In this document: piece after piece, positions 1-6,954 of the stretch
Layout of the letters: each line of letters starts with the position of its first letter
Numbering within the stretch: position 1 is the stretch's first letter
NCBI GenBank assembly: GCA_017504655.1
Contig: JAFVQT010000064.1
Coordinates: forward strand, 1-32,762
Length of the DNA: 32,762 nt
From: Clostridia bacterium
Lineage (GTDB): Bacteria; Bacillota; Clostridia; Christensenellales; Borkfalkiaceae
Reading direction: 5' to 3'
The notes under the pieces: model-generated
Databases searched by the model: none
What the model was told of the DNA's origin: nothing
Seen by the model: only the letters and a program-made list of their open reading frames with translations
Program-made: the position numbers and the translations under genes

Positions 1-82
1 AAGAAAATTAGCTAAAATTACTGAAAAATAATAAAAGTAGATAAAATATTGGTGAAAACGGGTTAAATGAGTGTAAAAATTA

Positions 83-131
83 TTTACTTTGCAAGTAAAT
101 AGTGGTAATATATTTGCGTGGAGGAGACAGT
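83..131 (+). promoter_or_regulatory. Promoter with inverted repeat, and RBS of the ABC exporter gene
   Basis: A plausible -35 (TTTACT, 83-88) and -10 (TAATAT, 106-111) are separated by 17 bp. A perfect inverted repeat, TTTACTT-TGC-AAGTAAA (83-99), covers the -35 and part of the spacer, where a repressor could bind. The strong Shine-Dalgarno GGAGGAG at 120-126 lies 5 nt before the ATG at 132, which fixes that start over an upstream GTG at 102. The regulator is not identifiable. Confidence 0.5.
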
Positions 132-2663
132 ATGTTGGAGTTAAAAAATATAGTAAAGGAGTATTATACCGAGGACGAAACAGTTAAGGCATTAAAGGGT
201 GTCAACCTTAAGTTCAGGGATAGTGAATTCGTATCTATTTTAGGTCCGTCGGGTTGCGGTAAAACTACCTTGCTTAACATTGTCGGAGGTCTTGACAGAT
301 ATACTACGGGTGACCTTATCATAAACGGCAAAAGCACTAAGGACTATAAGGATAAGGATTGGGACACGTACAGAAACCATTCGGTTGGCTTTGTTTTTCA
401 AAGCTATAATCTGATACCTCACCAGACTGTGCTTGAAAACGTTGAGCTTGCTCTCACCTTGTCGGGTATAGGCAAGGAGGAAAGACATCAAAGGGCAAAG
501 GCTGTTTTGGAGCAGGTAGGTCTTGGAAATAAATTAAAGAGCAAGCCCTATCAGCTTTCCGGCGGTCAAATGCAAAGGGTTGCTATAGCACGTGCGCTTA
601 TCAACGACCCCGAAATTTTGCTTGCCGATGAGCCTACCGGCGCGCTTGACAGTAAAACGAGCGAGCAGATAATGGAGCTTTTGAAAGAAATTTCCAAGGA
701 TAGGCTGATTATTATGGTAACTCACAATCCTGAGATTGCCGAAACCTATTCTACCAGAATTATAAGGATGCTCGACGGTGAGATAACCGAGGATCCAAAT
801 CCTATAACCGAAGAAGAGCTTGCGGCTAAAAAGCAAGAGGTTTTAAAGGAGCATCGTACCAATAAGGGCAGAGATAAAACCTCTATGTCCTTTAAAACGG
901 CATTGTCGCTCAGCTTAAAGAACCTTCTTACCAAAAAGACGAGAACGCTTTTAGTATCATTTGCGGGCAGTATCGGGATTATAGGCATAGCGCTTATTTT
1001 ATCCCTTTCTTCGGGCTTTCAAAACTATATAAACAAGGTGCAAGAGGATACTCTTTCCAGCTATCCCTTAACCATACAGTCAACGACCTCGGATATGAAC
1101 GCAATGCTCGAAAATATATCGGGCGAGGGCAGTGGTGTAGACCAATACCCCGAGGGTGAAAACGTCTATGCGGATGAAACGTTCACAAAGCTTATGGAGG
1201 CTTACGGTCAATCGCAGGTATCCAACAATCTTGAGGAGCTTAAAAAGTATCTTGAAAATTCTAATTACGACAGAAATAGAATAAGTGCAATTCAATACGT
1301 TTACAATATAAATTTCGTCGTTCACGGAACAGACGTTTACGGTAACGAAAAGCGTGAGCTTTATACTGCCTTTGAAAAGCTTATGTCTTTGAATATGGGC
1401 AATACCGAAGATAGTGGCGCCGGGACGGGTCTTGGTAATATGGTTTCATCGTTTATGAGCTTTGATGCTTGGAGCGAGGCTATAGATAATCCCGAGCTTA
1501 TAAAAAGTCAGTATGATTTAGTAGGTAACGGTAGCCGTTGGGCAAATTTCGACAGGGCAAACGAGGTAATGCTTGTTGTAGATACCTACAACCAAATTCC
1601 CGACTATATTCTTCCCGCACTCGGACTTATGGACGTAGACGAGCTCGTTTATCCGGTTATGGAGGCGTACGAAAAGACTATGGGTTTGCCTGAGGGCACT
1701 ATAACGAATGCGTTGGGTATTAAAAAGGTTGAGCCGTGCAATAAGAATATAAAAATAGAAGAACTTTTGGGTAAAGAGTTTTACATAACTCTTCCTTGCG
1801 AGCAATACACTCAACTCAGCGACGGAACTTACCGTTACAACGAGGAATTCGTAAGCTCAAGAAAGGTTAAAATAGTAGGAGTTATAAGACCTAAAGAGGG
1901 TGTTACAGGCGGAGCGTTAAACACTACGCTTATCTATAATAAAGCTCTCACCGATTCGCTCCTTTCGGTTGTTGAAAACTCGTCAGTTATTAAAGCTCAA
2001 ACGGAAAATCCGTCAATCGACGTAACTACGGGTAAAACCTTTACCGGCGGACTCACGTATATTAGCAACTTGGATAAATTCGGTGCTGTTGATAAGGATA
2101 AGCCTCAATCAATTAACATTTACGCAGCAAGCTTTGAGGATAAAGACTATATCGTAGAGCTTATAGACAAATATAATGCAGGCAAGCCCGAAGAAGAAAA
2201 AATTGTTTATAACGATTTCTTAGGCGCAATGATGTCGTCAATAACTGATATTATCGACGCTATATCCTATGTTTTAATAGGCTTTGTATCGGTATCTTTG
2301 GTTGTTTCTTCCATAATGATAGGCATTATAACCTATATTTCAGTGCTTGAACGTATTAAAGAAATTGGTATTTTACGTGCGCTTGGAGCATCAAAGCGAG
2401 ACGTTTCTCGAGTGTTTAATGCCGAAACGCTTATCATCGGCTTAACCGCGGGGCTTTTAGGTATAGGTGTAACCGTGCTTTTGAATATACCGATAAGCTT
2501 TATTATCTACAAGCTTGCACTTATAAAGGGTGTTGCAAAGCTTCCTTGGCTCGGCGGTGTAATCTTAGTTCTCATCTCTATGGGCTTAACGATTATTGCA
2601 GGTTTAATTCCTTCTAAGATAGCAAGTAAGAAGGATCCTGTAGTGGCGCTTCGTTCAGAATAA
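132..2663 (+). CDS. ABC transporter, ATPase-FtsX/MacB permease fusion
   Basis: 843 aa from the ATG at 132. The N-terminal ~225 residues are an ABC ATPase of the LolD/MacB class: Walker A GPSGCGKT (38-45), Q-loop Q90, signature LSGGQ (142-146), Walker B ILLADEP (162-168) and an H-loop in MVTHNP. After a charged linker come one membrane segment (near residue 275), a ~430-residue extracytoplasmic domain and three C-terminal membrane segments with the FtsX-like sequence ERIKEIGILRALGASKRDV. This is the four-helix MacB/BceB-like mechanotransmission topology, with ATPase and permease in one chain. Such proteins usually dimerise and export peptides, toxins or lipoproteins, or detach envelope substrates. 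No HlyD-type adaptor or two-component system is adjacent, so the substrate cannot be inferred. The class is certain and the substrate unknown. Confidence 0.93.
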   Translation: MLELKNIVKEYYTEDETVKALKGVNLKFRDSEFVSILGPSGCGKTTLLNIVGGLDRYTTGDLIINGKSTKDYKDKDWDTYRNHSVGFVFQSYNLIPHQTVLENVELALTLSGIGKEERHQRAKAVLEQVGLGNKLKSKPYQLSGGQMQRVAIARALINDPEILLADEPTGALDSKTSEQIMELLKEISKDRLIIMVTHNPEIAETYSTRIIRMLDGEITEDPNPITEEELAAKKQEVLKEHRTNKGRDKTSMSFKTALSLSLKNLLTKKTRTLLVSFAGSIGIIGIALILSLSSGFQNYINKVQEDTLSSYPLTIQSTTSDMNAMLENISGEGSGVDQYPEGENVYADETFTKLMEAYGQSQVSNNLEELKKYLENSNYDRNRISAIQYVYNINFVVHGTDVYGNEKRELYTAFEKLMSLNMGNTEDSGAGTGLGNMVSSFMSFDAWSEAIDNPELIKSQYDLVGNGSRWANFDRANEVMLVVDTYNQIPDYILPALGLMDVDELVYPVMEAYEKTMGLPEGTITNALGIKKVEPCNKNIKIEELLGKEFYITLPCEQYTQLSDGTYRYNEEFVSSRKVKIVGVIRPKEGVTGGALNTTLIYNKALTDSLLSVVENSSVIKAQTENPSIDVTTGKTFTGGLTYISNLDKFGAVDKDKPQSINIYAASFEDKDYIVELIDKYNAGKPEEEKIVYNDFLGAMMSSITDIIDAISYVLIGFVSVSLVVSSIMIGIITYISVLERIKEIGILRALGASKRDVSRVFNAETLIIGLTAGLLGIGVTVLLNIPISFIIYKLALIKGVAKLPWLGGVILVLISMGLTIIAGLIPSKIASKKDPVVALRSE

Positions 2664-2793
2664 TTTTAAAGGCGTATAAACGTCGCTATCCTACGTTACT
2701 GCAAGATAATTTCCGACTGGGATGACCACCGAGGTCTATCCCATCCGTAAATTCCTTGCGAGCCTTGGCTAGCTCGTTTCTCCACCTTTAAAA
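2664..2793. other. Multi-hairpin intergenic element (candidate structured RNA)
   Basis: This block has no convincing ORF but much complementarity. TTTTAAAGG (2664-2672) pairs with CCTTTAAAA (2785-2793) and would close the whole block. Inside are AACGT/ACGTT (2679-2683 with 2693-2697), a long interrupted hairpin from GCAAG (2701-2705) to CTTGC (2755-2759) whose tip is GGGAT-GACC paired with GGTC-T-ATCCC (2719-2742), and a third hairpin CGAGC...GCTCG (about 2759-2776). The overall shape is a closed multi-branch junction. The first bases follow the exporter stop codon directly. No known RNA family was recognised and the strand is undetermined. Confidence 0.4.
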
Positions 2794-2902
2794 CACACTT
2801 GAAATAAGTATTAAAACACTAGGGTGGAGCGTCACGCTCCCAACGTCACGTTGCCGTCACGTTGCTGACCGACAAGGTCTACTAAGTCTTTAAAACTCAC
2901 TT
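2786..2902. repeat. Direct repeats flanking a triple CGTCACG block
   Basis: CTTTAAAACACACTT (2786-2800) and CTTTAAAACTCACTT (2888-2902) differ at one of 15 positions and lie 102 bp apart; a partial copy (TTAAAACACT) lies at 2811-2820. Between them CGTCACG occurs three times (roughly 2830-2862), inside the hairpins GGAGCG-TCA-CGCTCC and AACG-TCA-CGTT, followed by GACC-GACAA-GGTC. No protein-coding signal is visible. It could be a duplicated unit of a small repeat element or part of a larger structured RNA with the block to its left. Confidence 0.45.
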
Positions 2903-2943
2903 TGTAAGAGTGTGGATATCACGCGGATGCAACTTAACATTGC

Positions 2944-2975
2944 AAAACGGCGGACACGTAAAACGTGTCCGCCGT
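2944..2975 (-). terminator. Intrinsic terminator of the minus-strand gene 2981-3472
   Basis: A perfect 13-bp stem (2947-2959 with 2963-2975) has an AAA loop. On the minus strand it is followed by TTTT. The plus strand also has a T-rich stretch just after the stem, so it may stop transcription in both directions. Confidence 0.8.
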
Positions 2976-2980
2976 AAGTT

Positions 2981-3472
2981 TTATTCTTTTATAGTCAATT
3001 CGTCGCCATCTGCAACTATTTCAAATGAACGGTTATATGTGTTTGCCCAACTGAAGATTTTAACCGTAACACCGCCGTTTTTCATAAAACCGAGTAGGTT
3101 TTCGGCAATTTTTTCGTTACCGCCTGCATAAAAAATTGCAAATTCTTCAACAGTCTTAAAGTTACAGCCGTCAGTTTCTCTCGACCCACCGAATAACGGC
3201 TTTCCGCTTAAAAATATCTCTACCGCACAAAGCTTCTCTGTTAAAAATTTTTCGGCGTGCATAGCGCAGTCCTCTTCATTGCCGTACTTAAACCTTGCAG
3301 TTTGATAGGTGAATTCCATTGCAAATTCCTCCTCGCCAAAGGTAAACGCCATGTGGTTATCAGAGTTGCCGTTAGCAATAGCAATAAATTCCTGACCGCG
3401 GTAATTATATATGCTTGCTCCGTATTTTTTAAGCCTTTCCTGTAAAAAATTAATACATTCTTTTCTTTCCAT
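2981..3472 (-). CDS. Hypothetical protein, possibly leaderless
   Basis: 163 aa and unrecognised. The protein is acidic with no signal peptide or membrane segment. The N-terminal part (MERKECINFLQERLKKYG) looks helical, and the rest alternates short beta-like stretches with phenylalanine-rich motifs (AFTFGEEEFAMEFTY). A glycine/asparagine-rich loop follows near residue 117. Translation is supported by ordinary codon use, a good promoter and a strong terminator. No Shine-Dalgarno lies upstream of the ATG. The -10 is only 9 bp from the start codon, so the mRNA would have almost no leader. An isolated single-gene unit, convergent with the exporter gene. Function unknown. Confidence 0.75.
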   Translation of the reverse strand: MERKECINFLQERLKKYGASIYNYRGQEFIAIANGNSDNHMAFTFGEEEFAMEFTYQTARFKYGNEEDCAMHAEKFLTEKLCAVEIFLSGKPLFGGSRETDGCNFKTVEEFAIFYAGGNEKIAENLLGFMKNGGVTVKIFSWANTYNRSFEIVADGDELTIKE

Positions 3473-3510
3473 AATACATATATTCTAACACCATTTTTCT
3501 CAAATTGCAA
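3473..3510 (-). promoter_or_regulatory. Promoter of the minus-strand gene 2981-3472
   Basis: On the minus strand, -35 TTGCAA (plus coordinates 3505-3510) and -10 TAGAAT (3482-3487) are separated by exactly 17 bp. The expected transcription start is near 3475, about 3 nt before the ATG at 3472-3470. Confidence 0.55.
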
Positions 3511-3521
3511 ATGATTACTCA

Positions 3522-3608
3522 ACAAATAAATTTGTAAAAATAATTATATAATTTCGTTGACAAATTATATAATATATGATACAATTTTTTTAAGCAAAAC
3601 AAAAGAGG
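3522..3608 (+). promoter_or_regulatory. SigA promoter of RHH-clpB with tandem palindromes
   Basis: Consensus -35 TTGACA (3557-3562) and near-consensus -10 TACAAT (3580-3585) with a 17-bp spacer. The perfect palindrome ATTATATAAT occurs twice, at 3543-3552 (just upstream of the -35) and 3564-3573 (in the spacer), 21 bp apart or two helical turns. A further inverted repeat, ACAAAT-AA-ATTTGT, lies at 3522-3535. Shine-Dalgarno AGAGG at 3604-3608 serves the ATG at 3617. The tandem boxes are placed to block RNA polymerase when occupied and are likely operators of the RHH protein encoded next. Confidence 0.75.
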
Positions 3609-3616
3609 TATTTTAG

Positions 3617-4249
3617 ATGAAATCGGTTTACAGTGTAATACTGCGTGACGAACTTGTTAAAAGGTTAGATTCAGTTGCATATCAAAACGGCGTAAGCAGG
3701 TCTGTAATGCTCAATAAAATTTTGGCTGACTATCTTTGTATGGAAACGCCCGATACGGTAATGGAAAGTATTTTTTCGCGTATGGAGGCTATGTTTTCAG
3801 AGATTGCAGGTATGCGCTTTATCAACCAGGCATCCGGCACTATGGCGTCTGTTACAAGCGCGTTGGAATACCGTTATAACCCTAAGGTAAAGTATTCATT
3901 AGAGCTTTTTCCCGCAGGTGATTTAGGTCAGCTTAAAATTTCTCTTCGTTCGCAAAATCCCACGTTAATCGCCTTATTGGAGGACTTTTATTCGTTTATT
4001 ATATATTTAGAGGGTAAGTATATCGGTGAAAGGGCGTATTTCTACGGTGACGAAAGGTTCGTGCGGGTGCTCGTTCGCCCGGAGGGGGTTTCTGCGGACG
4101 GACTTGGCGAGGCGATTGCAAAATACGTTCGCAGATTCGACGGATATTTAAGGAAATACTTTAGTGGGCTTGCCGATTTGCAGGCAACTAAAATTCAGAT
4201 AGAAGCAGACTATGCTTTGACAATAGGAAAAGAGGAGGTAAGACTTTGA
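3617..4249 (+). CDS. Ribbon-helix-helix domain protein upstream of clpB
   Basis: 210 aa. Residues about 4-42 fit a ribbon-helix-helix (MetJ/Arc/CopG) fold: a short strand (YSVILRD) then two helices (ELVKRLDSVAYQNG and SRSVMLNKILADYL). The remaining ~165 residues form an acidic/aromatic domain I do not recognise (LEYRYNPKVKYSLELFPAG, then FVRVLVRPEGVSADG), possibly for sensing or oligomerisation. Its last codons overlap the clpB start by 4 nt (TTGA), so the two genes are translationally coupled. RHH proteins usually repress their own operon, and the two identical palindromes at this promoter suit that, so the inferred role is an autoregulator of clpB. An antitoxin role is less likely: no toxin is adjacent and the protein is longer than usual antitoxins. 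Confidence 0.8.
   Translation: MKSVYSVILRDELVKRLDSVAYQNGVSRSVMLNKILADYLCMETPDTVMESIFSRMEAMFSEIAGMRFINQASGTMASVTSALEYRYNPKVKYSLELFPAGDLGQLKISLRSQNPTLIALLEDFYSFIIYLEGKYIGERAYFYGDERFVRVLVRPEGVSADGLGEAIAKYVRRFDGYLRKYFSGLADLQATKIQIEADYALTIGKEEVRL
4233..4248 (+). promoter_or_regulatory. RBS fixing the TTG start of clpB
   Basis: AGGAGG at 4233-4238 lies 7 nt before the TTG at 4246-4248. The reading frame matches the ClpB N-domain from this codon, so TTG is the likely start. The weak start codon and its overlap with the upstream stop would tie clpB output to translation of the RHH gene. Confidence 0.75.
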
Positions 4250-6828
4250 ACGAAAAATTTACTCAAAAAAGCATATCGGCAATAAACGGCGCCGTTTCGC
4301 TTGCAAACGAATACGGCAACCCCGAGGTTTGCGCAGAGCATCTTTTATTTGCGCTTACCGAGGATAAAGACGGCTTAGTCCGTAGTATATTAACAAGTTT
4401 AGGCGTTGATACAAATGAGCTCAACAAAGAGATTTTACGTATTATCGAGGAGATGCCAAGGGTAAGTGGCGCAAAGAGTGGCTATGCATCGCAGAGCTTT
4501 AATCAGGTTGTGGGCTTTGCTGAAAATTTTGCTCGCAGTATGAAGGACGAGTACGTTTCGGTTGAGCATTTATTCACTGCGATATTAGAAAAGCCGACTC
4601 AAAAAATCAAAGAGCTTTTTACAAGGCACGGCGTAGAAAAGGACGGTTATATGAAGGCTCTTGCTCAAATTCGCGGTGGAGCAAGGGTAACGGGAGATAA
4701 CCCCGAGGATACTTATGACGTGCTAAATAAGTACGGTACCGAGCTTGTAGAAAAAGCTAAATCGGGCAAAATAGACCCTGTTATAGGCAGAGATGCTGAG
4801 ATCAGAAACGTTATAAGAATACTCTCTCGCAAAACAAAAAACAATCCCGTTTTAATAGGTGAGGCGGGCGTTGGTAAAACGGCTATTGCCGAGGGGCTTG
4901 CAATAAGAATAATGAAGGGTGACGTGCCCGAAAATTTAAAGGACAGAAAGCTTTTTTCTCTCGATATAGGCGCGCTTATTGCGGGCGCAAAATACAGGGG
5001 CGAATTTGAAGAAAGACTAAAGGCCGTGCTTGCAGAAATAAAAAAGAGCGACGGTAAGATTTTACTGTTTATCGATGAATTGCATACTATAGTTGGCGCA
5101 GGTAAAAGCGACGGTGCGATGGATGCGGGTAACCTTTTAAAGCCAATGCTTGCACGGGGAGAGCTTCACTGCATAGGCGCGACAACCTTAGATGAATACA
5201 GAAAGTACATCGAAAAAGACCCTGCCTTAGAAAGGCGCTTTCAGCCTGTTTTAGTAGAGCAACCTACGGTAGCCGATACAGTGTCGATTTTGCGTGGACT
5301 AAAAGAAAGATACGAGGTTTATCACGGTGTAAAAATACACGATAACGCGCTTATAGCCGCGGCAATGCTCTCTGACAGATATATTTCGGATAGGTTTTTA
5401 CCTGATAAAGCAATAGACCTTGTAGACGAGGCGTGCGCACTTATAAAGACTGAGATGAACTCTATGCCAAGCGAAATGGAAGACGTTTCAAGGAGAATAA
5501 TGCGCTTGGAAATAGAGGAGACCTCGCTTAAAAAGGAAAAGGATGAGCTGTCAAGGCAAAGACTTTCCTCTATTAAAGAGGAGTTGTCGTCCCTCAAGGA
5601 AAAATATGAGGAGTTTAATGCAAAGCTAAGGCTTGAAAAAGACCGTATATTGTCCGTTCAAAAATTAAGAGAGGAGATAGAATCTGTAAACGGTGAGATA
5701 GAAAGGGCAGAGCTTAGCTACGATTTGGAAAAGGCTGCAAAGCTCCGTTACGGCAAGCTTCCCGAGCTTAAGCACAGCTTGGAAAATGCGGAAAGAGAAA
5801 TTGGCGGAAATCAAAGCGTATTGGTAAGAGATAGCGTTAGCGAGGAGGATATAGCAAAAATAATCTGCCGTTGGACGGGTATTCCCGTTTCAAGGCTTAT
5901 GGAGGGCGAGAAGGAAAAATTACTTCGCTTAGAGGATATCTTGCACGAAAGGGTAATAGGGCAAGACGAGGCAGTTAAAAAGGTTTCGGAGGCAATTCTC
6001 CGCTCAAGAGCAGGAATTTCCGACGTAAATCGACCTATAGGCTCATTTTTGTTCTTAGGACCTACGGGCGTTGGTAAAACCGAGCTTGCAAAAACACTCG
6101 CAAAAACCTTATTTGATGACGAGAAAAATATGGTTAGAATAGATATGAGCGAGTATATGGAAAAGTTTTCCGTTTCACGTCTTATCGGTGCGCCTCCGGG
6201 ATACGTTGGCTTTGAAGACGGAGGACAGCTCACCGAGGCTGTGAGGAGAAAGCCGTATGCGGTAATACTCTTTGACGAGATAGAAAAAGCTCACCCCGAC
6301 GTATTTAACATATTACTTCAGGTATTAGACGACGGAAGAATAACCGACTCGCAGGGAAGGACGGTAGACTTTAAAAACACGGTTATAATTTTGACGTCAA
6401 ATTTGGGTTCGCCTATCATTTTAGAGGGGATAGACCAAAACGGCAATATTTCACAAGAGGCGAGGAGCAAGGTTGAGAGTGTATTAAAGGCTTCGTTCAG
6501 ACCCGAATTTTTAAATAGGCTTGACGAAATAGTTTTCTACAAGCCCTTGTCGGTAAACGAGATAGGTAAGATAGTGGAGCTGATGCTGAATTCGTTAAAG
6601 GAAAGACTGGCTGAAAAGCAAATAGGCTTATTTGTTACCGAAAGTGCAAAGGCTTATATCGCAAGCGAAGGCTACGATGCCGTATACGGAGCAAGACCGC
6701 TCAGAAGGTTTATTCAAAGGGTAGTTGAAACGGATATTGCAAAAAGGCTTATTTTAGGTGAGTATTTGCAAGGCGATGAAATTTGCGTAGATTTTGACGG
6801 TGATAATCTTATTTTTTATAAAAAATAA
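4246..6828 (+). CDS. clpB: ATP-dependent disaggregase ClpB
   Basis: 860 aa, normal length for ClpB. In order: a Clp N-domain repeat (about 1-145); AAA+ module 1 with Walker A GEAGVGKT (205-212), Walker [10 protein letters not shown] and the arginine-finger region ALERRFQP; a charged coiled-coil middle domain (about 390-520), which separates ClpB from ClpC/ClpA; AAA+ module 2 with Walker A GPTGVGKT (605-612) and Walker [12 protein letters not shown]; and a ClpB D2-small C-terminal domain. No ClpP-binding IGF-type loop was noticed. It is a cytoplasmic hexameric disaggregase that threads aggregated proteins, usually together with DnaK/DnaJ/GrpE. It is cotranscribed with the RHH protein. No CIRCE element or CtsR box was seen upstream, so heat-shock control would be atypical and may run through the RHH protein. 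Confidence 0.97.
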   Translation: MNEKFTQKSISAINGAVSLANEYGNPEVCAEHLLFALTEDKDGLVRSILTSLGVDTNELNKEILRIIEEMPRVSGAKSGYASQSFNQVVGFAENFARSMKDEYVSVEHLFTAILEKPTQKIKELFTRHGVEKDGYMKALAQIRGGARVTGDNPEDTYDVLNKYGTELVEKAKSGKIDPVIGRDAEIRNVIRILSRKTKNNPVLIGEAGVGKTAIAEGLAIRIMKGDVPENLKDRKLFSLDIGALIAGAKYRGEFEERLKAVLAEIKKSDGKILLFIDELHTIVGAGKSDGAMDAGNLLKPMLARGELHCIGATTLDEYRKYIEKDPALERRFQPVLVEQPTVADTVSILRGLKERYEVYHGVKIHDNALIAAAMLSDRYISDRFLPDKAIDLVDEACALIKTEMNSMPSEMEDVSRRIMRLEIEETSLKKEKDELSRQRLSSIKEELSSLKEKYEEFNAKLRLEKDRILSVQKLREEIESVNGEIERAELSYDLEKAAKLRYGKLPELKHSLENAEREIGGNQSVLVRDSVSEEDIAKIICRWTGIPVSRLMEGEKEKLLRLEDILHERVIGQDEAVKKVSEAILRSRAGISDVNRPIGSFLFLGPTGVGKTELAKTLAKTLFDDEKNMVRIDMSEYMEKFSVSRLIGAPPGYVGFEDGGQLTEAVRRKPYAVILFDEIEKAHPDVFNILLQVLDDGRITDSQGRTVDFKNTVIILTSNLGSPIILEGIDQNGNISQEARSKVESVLKASFRPEFLNRLDEIVFYKPLSVNEIGKIVELMLNSLKERLAEKQIGLFVTESAKAYIASEGYDAVYGARPLRRFIQRVVETDIAKRLILGEYLQGDEICVDFDGDNLIFYKK

Positions 6829-6836
6829 GATTTTTT

Positions 6837-6871
6837 ATGTGGAATTGCGGTGCAGTTCCACATTATTTTTT
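6837..6871 (+). terminator. Intrinsic terminator of RHH-clpB
   Basis: ATGTGGAA (6837-6844) pairs with TTCCACAT (6856-6863), extended inward by TGC/GCA. A T tract follows at 6866-6871. Confidence 0.88.
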
Positions 6872-6879
6872 ATTATTAA

Positions 6880-6949
6880 TTGACAAAACTTTTGGCGTTT
6901 TGTTATTATATAACAAATAAATTAAATTGCTCCATAAGGCGAAAGGGTG
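6880..6949 (+). promoter_or_regulatory. Promoter and operator of the glycan operon
   Basis: -35 TTGACA (6880-6885) and -10 TATTAT (6904-6909) with an 18-bp spacer. A perfect 8-bp inverted repeat, TTTGTTAT-TAT-ATAACAAA (6899-6917), covers the -10; this is typical of a repressor operator such as a LacI or GntR site. Shine-Dalgarno AAAGGGTG (6942-6949) selects the ATG at 6955. The cognate regulator is not in the window. Confidence 0.65.
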
Positions 6950-6954
6950 TAAAA

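Noticed and set aside
102..131. Upstream GTG start adding 10 residues to the ABC exporter
   Set aside because: It lies within the predicted promoter (-35 at 83, -10 at 106), while the ATG at 132 has a strong SD and begins at the usual ABC domain start.
2664..2946. tRNA, tmRNA or riboswitch in the long intergenic region
   Set aside because: No T-arm, anticodon loop, CCA or familiar aptamer core could be recognised; kept only as an unclassified structured block.
2910..3131. Plus-strand open frame of 73 codons
   Set aside because: It runs through the terminator hairpin and antisense to the gene 2981-3472, has no RBS and no recognisable product.
3617..4249. RHH protein as an antitoxin of a toxin-antitoxin pair
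   Set aside because: No toxin gene is adjacent; the downstream partner is clpB and the protein is larger than typical RHH antitoxins.
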